A DNA stretch of 14,500 bases from a bacterium (GCA_029007685.1 JAQXIG010000121.1:1-14500), one strand, 5' to 3'. Shown: positions 1 through 6,923, counted from the first letter of the stretch. The notes: generated by a model not told the origin, from the letters alone. Program-made: numbers and translations.

Positions 1-230
1 ATGCAATTTCTGAAGCTTCGACTGTAGATAATATTGTTCATACGGGACAATCTGTTCATTACAGTGGTTTCTCCTTCATAGATACTGTAATGATAGATGG
101 TCTAGGATATAAATGGACAGATGTAGTAGGAACTACTGTGACTGGGCAACCTACCCATGATGGCACTAGTACCCAAACTGGTAACATTGGTAATGGTTAT
201 GCTAAGATTACCTATTTGATAAATAAGTAG
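1..230 (+). CDS. C-terminal part of a secreted/surface protein, glycine-rich type (partial)
   Basis: The frame is open from the window start (first full codon at base 3) to TAG at 228-230, giving about 75 residues of a protein that begins outside the window. The visible tail is rich in Gly, Thr, Ser and Asn, contains the segments MIDGLGYKWTD and GQPTHDGTSTQTG, and ends in GNIGNGYAKITYLINK. From memory, a tail of the form GNxGNGYAxITY is common at the end of secreted glycine-rich or Ig-like-repeat proteins of Bacillota. There is no LPXTG sorting signal and no terminal membrane segment, so the protein is not anchored at this end by sortase. No hairpin terminator follows; the decayed insertion element begins about 19 bases after the stop. 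Family assignment is by resemblance only. Confidence 0.6.
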   Translation, partial: AISEASTVDNIVHTGQSVHYSGFSFIDTVMIDGLGYKWTDVVGTTVTGQPTHDGTSTQTGNIGNGYAKITYLINK

Positions 231-248
231 AAAAGGGATTTTACGATT

Positions 249-270
249 ATAATACCTTTCAAGTTCACAC
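249..270 (+). repeat. Left terminal inverted repeat of decayed element copy 1
   Basis: Reads ATAATACCTTTCAAGTTC followed by ACAC. It matches the reverse complement of 942-965 with a few mismatches and is almost the same as 14162-14184 in copy 2. The start lies about 19 bases after the stop of the upstream gene. Confidence 0.65.
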
Positions 271-678
271 TAAATAAAAAGCGATATCAATATGTTAAAT
301 TTTATTTAGAAGGGAACTTTGGAGGTGTTTTTTTCGTGGGTAAAATACAAAATGGAATTCCAAATAAGTACGTGGTCTAAAAAATATGATGAATGAAATC
401 TTGAGGTAGATAGTTGTGGTAACAGAAAAACAGAATATTAATACAAAAAGATCCTATGTTATTGATTTTTAGCAACACCAATAGAAAAGTAGTAAATAAT
501 TATAAATGGTGTGAAATTAGAAAACTTTCTCCATTATAGATGCCAAGAGTATGAAAATAATAAAGAAACATAGGAAAGTTCGATTGAAATATGATATTCG
601 AAATCAATTAGGAATAGTCTCTCATTATAAGAAATTAGAAGATCGCAGGAAATGTTAGGTTTCTAAGCAATAAGACGT

Positions 679-807
679 AAAAAAGATGTTAGCTATATAA
701 TATGTAGTGATGAGAGACTATATTTATTAGCAGTTAAAGATTATTTTAACACGGAAGTTGTATTACTTTCTCCATTCCATAACAATGATGTCAATTTGAT
801 AAATTAA
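679..807 (+). pseudogene. IS3-type transposase orfB fragment (middle, catalytic-core region)
   Basis: One frame reads KKDVSYIICSDERLYLLAVK, then DYFNTEVVLLSPFHNNDVNLIN and a stop. From memory, this resembles the start of the retroviral-integrase-like core of IS3-family transposases, where (T)D-V-T-x-I is followed by YL-x-x-V-x-D-x-F-x-x-E-(I/V)-V. The first D (codon 685-687) would correspond to the first catalytic Asp. The second Asp and the Glu are not found; the region where they should lie is missing before the C-terminal fragment at 819. It is a broken remnant without start or continuous frame. Confidence 0.6.
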
Positions 808-818
808 CTAGAAAATAA

Positions 819-929
819 GCTGCAGAAGAATTAAAAAAATACGTTCATAGGTGTAACAACGAACGTATTCAAAAGAATCTTGGATATTTATCATTTGTTC
901 CATGTGTCTTAGATATTCAAATTCATTGA
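819..929 (+). pseudogene. IS3-type transposase orfB C-terminal fragment
   Basis: Thirty-six codons ending in TGA at 927-929 read AAEELKKYVHRCNNERIQKN, then LGYLSFVPCVLDIQIH. The NNERIQ-x-x-LG-x-LS motif with a following Pro is the typical C-terminal signature of IS3/IS150-type transposases. It is out of frame with the fragment at 679-807 (frames +3 and +1) and is separated from it by about a dozen bases with stops in both frames. The DNA of 838-869 can also form a 9-bp stem (AATACGTTC / GAACGTATT). Confidence 0.65.
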
Positions 930-941
930 TCTTTTTATTTC

Positions 942-965
942 GTGAGTACTTGACAGGTACTAATA
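942..965 (-). repeat. Right terminal inverted repeat of decayed element copy 1
   Basis: Forward strand GTGAGTACTTGACAGGTACT followed by AATA. Its reverse complement aligns with both left ends (249-270 and 14162-14184) over about 22 positions with few mismatches and an indel. It sits 12 bases after the stop of the transposase C-terminal fragment, as expected for an IS3-type right end. Confidence 0.65.
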
Positions 966-1017
966 TCTACGTCTTTCTCTTTTTATTTTTTAGTTTGTTT
1001 TTTCATTGGTTATGATT

Positions 1018-1038
1018 AAAAAGATTGCTAGTCTTTTT
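1018..1038. terminator. Candidate hairpin terminator at the end of the small coiled-coil gene
   Basis: AAAAAGA (1018-1024) pairs with TCTTTTT (1032-1038). On the minus strand it lies directly at the stop codon of the gene at 1038-1277. On the plus strand G-U pairing extends the stem by two further pairs and a T-run follows, so it may stop transcription from either side. The stem has a single G-C pair, so it is weak. Confidence 0.35.
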
Positions 1039-1277
1039 TACATCATGTGATATCCCTGTTTTTGATAGCTATCTGTATAGTTGTTTTCATCTCTAGGTAA
1101 TGGAATTACGATGCTATTTTCAATTCTAGATACTCTGTTTCTTAGGCGATTTACCTCTCTTTCTAGGGTACTTACTCTATTTTCTAGGTTTCTAAGTTGT
1201 TGGTTGATATTTTGACCTGGAAAAGGGAATCCAAATCCTTGTCCTTGCATATAGTTTTGATCCATATTATTATTCAT
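1038..1277 (-). CDS. Small coiled-coil protein, 79 aa
   Basis: Unrecognised small protein. After an Asn/Gln/Gly-rich, aromatic N-terminus (GQGFGFPFPGQ, about residues 13-23) comes a charged amphipathic helix with heptad spacing (about 28-56: RNLENRVSTLEREVNRLRNR...). A polar tail rich in Tyr, Asp and Asn ends in GYHMM. No signal peptide or membrane segment is visible. The layout resembles short coiled-coil proteins found beside spore-coat or envelope genes in Bacilli, but this is only a resemblance. The start is well supported: AAGGAGAT (minus strand, 1283-1290) lies 5 bases before the ATG, with a fair promoter upstream. It is transcribed away from the flippase gene, and its 3' end faces the decayed element. 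Confidence 0.75.
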   Translation of the reverse strand: MNNNMDQNYMQGQGFGFPFPGQNINQQLRNLENRVSTLEREVNRLRNRVSRIENSIVIPLPRDENNYTDSYQKQGYHMM

Positions 1278-1288
1278 AAAACATCTCC

Positions 1289-1317
1289 TTTATTTATTTT
1301 ATTATATGCGTTATAAT
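1289..1317 (+). promoter_or_regulatory. Possible promoter of the flippase-FemABX operon
   Basis: TATAAT (1312-1317) lies 17 bases after a poor -35 (TTTATT, 1289-1294). It would give a leader of about 120 nt before the ATG at 1444. Its elements interlock with those of the minus-strand promoter, so the two could compete. The weak -35 keeps confidence low. Confidence 0.35.
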
Positions 1318-1329
1318 ATAGATGGTGAA
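1301..1329 (-). promoter_or_regulatory. Promoter of the small coiled-coil gene
   Basis: On the minus strand TTCACC (1324-1329) and TATAAT (1301-1306) are separated by 17 bases. The -10 is perfect and the -35 matches TTGACA at 4 of 6. Transcription would start near 1295, just upstream of the ribosome-binding site. Confidence 0.55.
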
Positions 1330-1387
1330 TTATGGTAAATAATCTATAAATCCTATATTTGTGGTTTTGTGAGGGGTACTGGACAAT

Positions 1388-1437
1388 CCTCTTACCTTAA
1401 GATGAAAAGAGGTGAATATCGAGCTTGTCTACTCGAT
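1388..1437 (+). promoter_or_regulatory. Two hairpins around the ribosome-binding site of the flippase gene
   Basis: Stem 1 is CCTCTT (1388-1393) with AAGAGG (1407-1412); its 3' arm is the best Shine-Dalgarno sequence (AAGAGGTG, 1407-1414). Stem 2 is ATCGAG (1418-1423) with CTCGAT (1432-1437), loop CTTGTCTA. The Shine-Dalgarno is about 29 bases from the ATG at 1444, too far in linear RNA. Folding stem 2 would leave about 9 unpaired bases between them, while stem 1 would hide the Shine-Dalgarno. A weaker AAAGG lies directly against the ATG. The pairing is visible; the regulatory role is inferred. Confidence 0.4.
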
Positions 1438-1443
1438 TAAAGG

Positions 1444-3081
1444 ATGCGTAGCAAAAAGTTGAAAATCAACAATTATATGGAAGGTGCTTTGATTGCGACT
1501 CTAGGGATCGTTATTTCTAAAATATTAGGTATTATCTATGTGATTCCTTTTTATTCTATTATTGGAGAGCAAGGTGGGGCTTTGTATGGGTATGCTTATA
1601 ACATTTATTCTATTTTTTTAGGGATTTCTTCAGCAGGAATTCCTCTTGCTATTAGTAAATTAGTAAGCGAGTATAATACATTAGAGCTTTATCAGTCAAA
1701 AGAAAAAGTATTTAGAATCGCTAAGACTCTTTTAACTATTTTGGGAATTATTTGCTTTTTAGTTTTGGTATTTTTTGCTGATGGTATTGCGCAACTAATT
1801 ATTGGTGATATTCAAGGTGGAAATAGTATTGAAGATATCGTTTATGTCATTCGAGTGATTGCGGTTAGTATTTTAGTGGTTCCTATTTTAAGTGTTTATC
1901 GTGGCTATTTGCAGGGGCATCGCTTTATGAGTCCTACTTCGGTTAGTCAAGTTTTAGAACAGTTTATTCGAGTTATGATTATTATTATAGGAAGTTTTTT
2001 AGCTTTAAAAGTGTTTCATTTATCTTTGAAAGAAGCGGTGGGGATTGCCTTATTGGGGGCCACAATTGGAGCTATTATTTCTACTATCTATTTAGTTAGA
2101 AAAGTAAACAAGAATAAAGACACTTTACAGCATGATGTTAGTGAAGAGAAGATTAAGACAACTAAAGAGATTATTTTTCAAATTTTTTTGTATGCCTTTC
2201 CTTTTATTTTTAGTGATGTGTGCAAGTCCTTGTATAATTCTGTAGATACTTTTTTTGTAGTCAAGACCTTGGTTAATGATTTGTCCTATCCTGTACAAGA
2301 TGCAGAAGCAATTATGGGATTTATTTCTACTTGGGGCAATAAACTAAATATGATTGTGATTGCTATTGGTACTGGATTTATGTCTAGTTTGATTCCTAAC
2401 TTGACCATTAGTTTGGTAAAAAAGGATAGAAAAGATATTAATTTAAAAATCAACCAAACACTTCAAATTTTGATTTTGATTACGCTTCCTATGACTGTTG
2501 GATTAAGTTTTTTGGCAGAACCAGTATGGAATATTTTTTATGGTACTAGTTATTATGGGCCTAAAGTATTTTCTTTTTCTATTTTTACTGCTTTTGTGAC
2601 GGTGTTACTTAGTACTTGTACTACTACATTGTTAACTTTAAAAGAATATAAGTATTTGTTTCTTTCTTTACTATTAGGACTAGGAGTGAATGCATTATTA
2701 GATGTACCACTTATGCATTTACTTCATTATATTGGATTACCTGGTTATTATGGAGCTACGTTATCTACTATTTTAGGAAATGTTATATCTATTTTAGCAA
2801 TTTTACTTTTTTTAGTTAAAAAATATGAAATTACCTTAAAAGAAACTGTTTTTATTACTATCAAAATAGTATTATCTGTATTGATTATGTATTTTGGATT
2901 ATGGCTGATCCAATTTATAATTCCTTTTAGTAGTAGTAGAATGTGGTCATTTTGTACGGTGATTTTTTATGCTGGAATTGGAGCTATGATTTATTTTATG
3001 CTTATAAAAAGATTTCAATTGATTGATACTATTTTAGGAGATCATATTTTTATCAAGATAAAAAGAAAGTTTAAGAGGTGA
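1444..3081 (+). CDS. MurJ/SpoVB-type lipid II (polysaccharide) flippase
   Basis: A 545-residue polytopic membrane protein of the MviN/MATE-like polysaccharide exporter family, which moves lipid-linked cell-wall precursors across the membrane. The N-terminus is typical: a short basic start, then GALIATLGIVISKILGIIY and IPFYSIIGEQGGALYGYAYN, then SSAGIPLAISKLVSEY (about residues 61-76). Hydrophobic segments continue to the end, with a basic C-terminal tail (KIKRKFKR), and the length fits YtgP/SpoVB proteins. The start at 1444 is fixed by an in-frame TAA at 1438; the leader is unusual (see the hairpins at 1388-1437). It overlaps the region upstream of the first FemABX gene, so the two are probably coupled. 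Of MurJ-like proteins, the B. subtilis YtgP/SpoVB branch fits better than E. coli MurJ, but the lipid II role is inferred partly from the neighbours. Confidence 0.85.
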   Translation: MRSKKLKINNYMEGALIATLGIVISKILGIIYVIPFYSIIGEQGGALYGYAYNIYSIFLGISSAGIPLAISKLVSEYNTLELYQSKEKVFRIAKTLLTILGIICFLVLVFFADGIAQLIIGDIQGGNSIEDIVYVIRVIAVSILVVPILSVYRGYLQGHRFMSPTSVSQVLEQFIRVMIIIIGSFLALKVFHLSLKEAVGIALLGATIGAIISTIYLVRKVNKNKDTLQHDVSEEKIKTTKEIIFQIFLYAFPFIFSDVCKSLYNSVDTFFVVKTLVNDLSYPVQDAEAIMGFISTWGNKLNMIVIAIGTGFMSSLIPNLTISLVKKDRKDINLKINQTLQILILITLPMTVGLSFLAEPVWNIFYGTSYYGPKVFSFSIFTAFVTVLLSTCTTTLLTLKEYKYLFLSLLLGLGVNALLDVPLMHLLHYIGLPGYYGATLSTILGNVISILAILLFLVKKYEITLKETVFITIKIVLSVLIMYFGLWLIQFIIPFSSSRMWSFCTVIFYAGIGAMIYFMLIKRFQLIDTILGDHIFIKIKRKFKR

Positions 3082-3086
3082 TTACA

Positions 3087-4355
3087 TTGAGGTTTGAAAC
3101 GTTGACAGAAGAAGAATTTAGAAATTTTGCGAAAAATCATGAGCAAGCTAGTTTTTTTCAAACTGTTGAAACCGCTAAGTTAAGAAGTATTTATGGTAGT
3201 AAAATTCATTTTGTTGGGGTTAAGAGAAGGGAAAAAATTGTTGCTGCTACGATGTTAACTGAAACGATTACTTTTTTAGGTAAGAAAACATTTTATGCAC
3301 CTCGTGGCTTTTTAATTGATTATCATGATTTGGTACTATTGAAATTTTTTACAGAGGAATTGAAAAAATATTTAAAAGATAAAAATCCATTACAAATTAA
3401 GATTGATCCTAATGTTTTGTATCAAATGCGAGCGAATGACGGGAGTGTTATGGAGCAGTCCGAAAAAGATGATCTTACGATTCGTAATTTGAAACAAGTT
3501 GGTTTTCAACATTATGGATTTAATACTGATTTTATTTATACGCAATCTAGATGGAATGTTCGGTTAGAATTAAATCAAGGATATGAGGAGTTGAAAAAGA
3601 GATTTTCTAAAAGTACTAGAAAAAATATTGATGCTACTTATGATAAAGGAGTTCGAATTCGAAAAGGCACATTTGCAGATTTAGAGAGTATGGAAGACAT
3701 ATTAATTAAAACGGCTGAGCGAAAACAATTTGAGGCGAGAAGTTTAGAGTATTATAAAGATATGTATCAATGTTTGGGAAGTATGATGAATATTTATATT
3801 GCTTATTTAGATGGTGATATTTATGTGAATAGCACGAAAGCTTTATTAGATAAAGAAGAAACGCATTTAAAAGAGATTCTTGATAAAATGAAGAAAGATA
3901 TGGTTGGTAATAAACTAAAAAATCAGAAAGAGACTAGCGAGCGGTTGATTGAGAAGTTAAAAAAGGAATTAGAGGAAGCGATTGCTTTTCAAAAAGAGAA
4001 TCCGAAGGGTAAGGATATTGGCGTTTTGATTTCCGTTGAATCGGGACTTGAATATATTACACTATATAGTGGAATACTAGTAGAGTATAAGAAATTTACT
4101 CCCAAGTATTTGATGTATGATGCCCATATTCGAGATGCTTATACAAAGTCAATTCCTTATGTTAATTTTTATGGCATTTCTGGTGTTTTTGATCCTAAAG
4201 ATAAAGATTATGGCATGTTTGAGTTTAAAAGGGGCTTTGGTGGTAATGTGGTGGAATTAATTGGTGAATTTTCTTGTCCGATGTCTTTTTGCTATTATCT
4301 TTATATCGGATTAAGAAACATCAAGCGAAAGATTCGGGATTTTAGAAGCAGGTGA
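3087..4355 (+). CDS. FemABX-family peptidyltransferase 1 (FemA-like)
   Basis: Predicted to transfer an amino acid from aminoacyl-tRNA onto the stem peptide of lipid II in the cytoplasm, building an interpeptide bridge. Visible signatures are FYAPRGF (about residue 69), an FKIDP-equivalent KIDPNV (about 105), a Lys/Glu-rich helical hairpin (about 250-305) like the tRNA-binding arm of FemA, NFYGISG (about 360-366) and FEFKRGFGG with VVELIGEF near the end. Length 422 residues fits the family. The open frame could begin at GTG 3078, but TTG 3087 is preferred: AAGAGGTG (3073-3080) is then 6 bases upstream, and the N-terminus (RFETLTEEEFRNFA) lines up residue for residue with the third paralogue. 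The stop of the flippase gene lies between the site and this start. The amino acid used cannot be read from sequence. Confidence 0.87.
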   Translation: MRFETLTEEEFRNFAKNHEQASFFQTVETAKLRSIYGSKIHFVGVKRREKIVAATMLTETITFLGKKTFYAPRGFLIDYHDLVLLKFFTEELKKYLKDKNPLQIKIDPNVLYQMRANDGSVMEQSEKDDLTIRNLKQVGFQHYGFNTDFIYTQSRWNVRLELNQGYEELKKRFSKSTRKNIDATYDKGVRIRKGTFADLESMEDILIKTAERKQFEARSLEYYKDMYQCLGSMMNIYIAYLDGDIYVNSTKALLDKEETHLKEILDKMKKDMVGNKLKNQKETSERLIEKLKKELEEAIAFQKENPKGKDIGVLISVESGLEYITLYSGILVEYKKFTPKYLMYDAHIRDAYTKSIPYVNFYGISGVFDPKDKDYGMFEFKRGFGGNVVELIGEFSCPMSFCYYLYIGLRNIKRKIRDFRSR

Positions 4356-4363
4356 TCAAGAAT

Positions 4364-5605
4364 ATGGAGTTTATTGATGGTCTAAAAAAAGAAGAGTATA
4401 CAGATTTTGTTTATTCTCATCCGAATGGACATTTTTTAAAGTCTTATGAATGGGGACAAGTATCTAAGGAGCGTGGGCTTATTCCTTATTATGTGGGAAT
4501 GAGAGATGGTGAAAAGCTTGTTGCTTCGGCACTTTTGCTTAAAAAGAGTTTGCCACTTGGCTATTCTTATTTTTATATTCCTAGAGGTTATACCATTGAC
4601 TATGACAATTATGAATTGTTAAAGCAGTTTACGCTGGAGATTAAAAAATTTACGAAGCAGCATAAATCATTGTTCTTTAAAATTGATCCTGATATTTATT
4701 TGCATCATATTGATTGTTGTGCACAAGTGATACCAGATGATGATAATCATTATGAATTGGTTGATCAATTTTTAAAAATGGGGTTTCAAAGACGGAAACT
4801 TACTAAATTTTTTGAAACGATGCAACCCCGATTTACTTTTCGAGTGTCTTTAGATGATATGGATGCAGTGAGAAAAAGATATAGTAAAACTGTTCATCGT
4901 TTTGTGAAATTAGCCGATAAATATGGCGTGAAAGTTCATGTGGGTAGTAAGGAAAATCTTTCTGACTTTGTGAGATTAATGAAGTTAACGGAAAAGAGAC
5001 AAAGCTTTTTTTCTCATGAATACGATTTTTATGAGAAGTTTTATGAGCTGTTTGGAGAAAATGGGTATGTGGATTTATTGTATGCTACTGTGGATGTGAA
5101 GCAAGTATTAGTCGTTATTCAGGAAGATTTAGATAAGCTAGATGTTGCTAAAGAAGAAAATCGTGATCGATACCAAAAACTTGTTCATATGAAAGCACAT
5201 TTTCAAGCGTTAGATTCTAGGCATGAGAAGATTGTTAGTGCTTATTTTAATGTCAATTATGGTAATAAAAGTTGGTATTTGTATGGGGCTAACGATATGG
5301 ATTATAAGCTTACTTATGCTAATTATAAATTGTTTGATTTTCAGATTGAGAATGCTTATCGTCATCAGAAAGAGATATTTGATGAATTTGGTACTATTGG
5401 AGATGTTCATACTGATAAAAGTGTGATTGGTCTTCATGAATTTAAAAAGAAGTTTGGAGGAGAATATACAGAATTTATTGGAGAGTTTGATTATATTACT
5501 CGTCCATTTATGTATTTTGTTTTTATGAAATTGGTACCACTTTATCGTAAACCTATGAAATTTTTTAGGCATTTGCGAGTTAGATTTCAGAAAGATTATT
5601 CATGA
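4364..5605 (+). CDS. FemABX-family peptidyltransferase 2 (divergent paralogue)
   Basis: Same family and likely role as its neighbours, 413 residues. It shows FYIPRGYTIDYD (about 70), FFKIDPD (about 104), a shorter charged helical arm (about 249-290), WYLYGAN (about 304-310), and FKKKFGG with EFIGEFD near the end. It differs at a conserved place: FDEFGTIGDV stands where both neighbours have NFYGISG. The WYLYGA segment is closer to the FemX/MurM style than the equivalent part of genes 1 and 3, so it may attach a residue at another position. A longer frame begins at GTG 4352, but ATG 4364 is chosen because AGGTGAT (4350-4356) lies 7 bases upstream and the N-terminus MEFIDGLKKEEY then matches the start of the third paralogue. 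It begins 8 bases after the previous stop. Confidence 0.87.
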   Translation: MEFIDGLKKEEYTDFVYSHPNGHFLKSYEWGQVSKERGLIPYYVGMRDGEKLVASALLLKKSLPLGYSYFYIPRGYTIDYDNYELLKQFTLEIKKFTKQHKSLFFKIDPDIYLHHIDCCAQVIPDDDNHYELVDQFLKMGFQRRKLTKFFETMQPRFTFRVSLDDMDAVRKRYSKTVHRFVKLADKYGVKVHVGSKENLSDFVRLMKLTEKRQSFFSHEYDFYEKFYELFGENGYVDLLYATVDVKQVLVVIQEDLDKLDVAKEENRDRYQKLVHMKAHFQALDSRHEKIVSAYFNVNYGNKSWYLYGANDMDYKLTYANYKLFDFQIENAYRHQKEIFDEFGTIGDVHTDKSVIGLHEFKKKFGGEYTEFIGEFDYITRPFMYFVFMKLVPLYRKPMKFFRHLRVRFQKDYS

Positions 5606-5623
5606 AAAAGAGGAGGAAAGTGA

Positions 5624-6919
5624 ATGGAATTAATCAAGTTACAGGAAGAGGAATTTAAGGAGTTTGCTTATCAGCATGAACAGGCTTCTTTTTTACAGAC
5701 AATTGGTTGGGGGAAGTTAAAGAATAAAAATGGTTGGGATTATGAATTTCTTGGTTTTAAAGATCAGAAAAAGATAGTTGCTGCTACTTTGTTACTTTCT
5801 AAAATGACTCCTATTAAGAAGAAAATGTTTTATGCACCGCATGGTTTTGTTTTGGATTATTCTGATTATTCTTTATTAGATGAGTTTGTTTTAAAAATGA
5901 AAAAGTATGTAAAAGAGCATAATGGTATTTTTTTTAAGATTGATCCCTATCTTATGTTGATTGAGCGTGATATGGATGGAAAACGAGTTGATAATGGCAT
6001 TGATCATACTGAAATATATAAACATTTAAGAAAATTGGGATTTGATGAAATTAATGGAAAAGTAACAGAGCAAACTTTACAAGGAAAATGGCTTTATCGA
6101 ATTGATATTAATGATCGAGATATTGATGAAGTAATGAAAGATATGACTTCTAAAACAAGACAAATGATTCGAAAAAATGAAAAAAACGGTGTTATTGTTC
6201 GTGAGGGTTTCGTAGAGGAATTGGAAACATTCAAAGATATCATGGATCATACTAGTGAGAGAAGGGAATTTTTAAGTAGATCTTTATCTTATTATAAAAA
6301 TATGTATGAGATTTTGAATCAAGAGGGAATTTGTAAGATACATTTTGCTGAGATTCATTTGAAACAACAACTTGATAAATTTAGGGCGGAAGTGCAGTCT
6401 ATTCAAAACGAGTATAATAGTAAACAGATTGATTTTGATGCTGGAAAATTAAAGGTAAATGAGAAAAAATTTTATGCAAAGCAAAAAGAATTGTTAGATA
6501 ATATGGCTCGACTTGAAAAAAGTATCAAGGATTATGAGCAATTACAAGAAAAAAATGGGGATGTGTTAGTCTTAGGAGCTATCATGTATATGATTCATGG
6601 TAGTGAGGTGATTTCTTTTATTGGTGGTGCTTATCAAGAGTATTTAGATTTTCAACCTTTTTACTCTATTCATTATGAATTAATTAAATATGCTTGTGCA
6701 AATCATTATCGTTATTACAATTTTTATGGAATATCAGGTAATTTGGTGGAAAGTGATCCTATGTATGGGATTTATCTATTTAAAAAAGGATTTGGTGGAC
6801 AGGTAGTAGAGTTGATGGGTGAATTTGATATGCCAGTTAGCAAATTTTATTATCGTTTATATCGTATTAGCTATGCGATTATTCATAAACTAAAAAAATT
6901 AAAAACTAAAATGCATTGA
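5624..6919 (+). CDS. FemABX-family peptidyltransferase 3 (FemA-like)
   Basis: Third tandem member, 431 residues. Signatures in order: EQASFLQT (about 19-26), MFYAPHGF (68-75), FFKIDPY (103-109), a long Lys/Glu/Gln-rich helical arm (about 245-310, the longest of the three), NFYGISG (366-372), FKKGFGG (386-392) and VVELMGEFD. It is most like paralogue 1 (shared HEQASF, IVAAT, NFYGISG). AGGAGGAAAG (5611-5620) gives a very strong ribosome-binding site just before ATG 5624, 18 bases after the previous stop. It closes the operon: a hairpin terminator begins 5 bases after its stop. In Staphylococcus, FemX, FemA and FemB act in sequence on one bridge; three paralogues here suggest a similar division of labour. 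Confidence 0.87.
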   Translation: MELIKLQEEEFKEFAYQHEQASFLQTIGWGKLKNKNGWDYEFLGFKDQKKIVAATLLLSKMTPIKKKMFYAPHGFVLDYSDYSLLDEFVLKMKKYVKEHNGIFFKIDPYLMLIERDMDGKRVDNGIDHTEIYKHLRKLGFDEINGKVTEQTLQGKWLYRIDINDRDIDEVMKDMTSKTRQMIRKNEKNGVIVREGFVEELETFKDIMDHTSERREFLSRSLSYYKNMYEILNQEGICKIHFAEIHLKQQLDKFRAEVQSIQNEYNSKQIDFDAGKLKVNEKKFYAKQKELLDNMARLEKSIKDYEQLQEKNGDVLVLGAIMYMIHGSEVISFIGGAYQEYLDFQPFYSIHYELIKYACANHYRYYNFYGISGNLVESDPMYGIYLFKKGFGGQVVELMGEFDMPVSKFYYRLYRISYAIIHKLKKLKTKMH

Positions 6920-6923
6920 TTTG

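Larger units (their letters stand above)
249..965 (+). mobile_element. Decayed IS3-family-like insertion element, copy 1
   Basis: About 717 bp bounded by imperfect terminal inverted repeats: left end 249-270 (ATAATACCTTTCAAGTTC...) and right end 942-965, whose reverse complement reads TATTAGTACCTGTCAAGTAC. Inside lie fragments of a transposase in several frames. An orfA-like part shows YVKFYLEGNFG (285-320), ISTWSKKYDE (364-393) and LEVDSCGNRKTEY (400-438). An orfB-like part shows DVSYIICSDERLYLLAVKDY (685-744) and a C-terminus with KKYVHRCNNERIQKNLGYLS. The last resembles the YNNERIQ-x-x-LGGLSPVEY end of IS3/IS150-type transposases. Intact elements of this family are about 1.2-1.5 kb, so this copy has internal deletions and is inactive. 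No target duplication was recognised. A second copy starts near 14159. Confidence 0.7.

Noticed and set aside
838..869. 9-bp hairpin AATACGTTC/GAACGTATT as a terminator or regulatory RNA
   Set aside because: No T-run follows, and the DNA encodes the conserved transposase C-terminus (KKYVHRCNNERIQ), which explains the sequence adequately.
5210..5572. Minus-strand open frame inside the second FemABX gene
   Set aside because: It is the antisense shadow of a well-supported gene, with Lys/Ile/Phe-rich sequence typical of reverse reading of A+T-rich code. The same holds for the other nested frames at 5223, 8416, 9607, 12063, 13118 and 13771.
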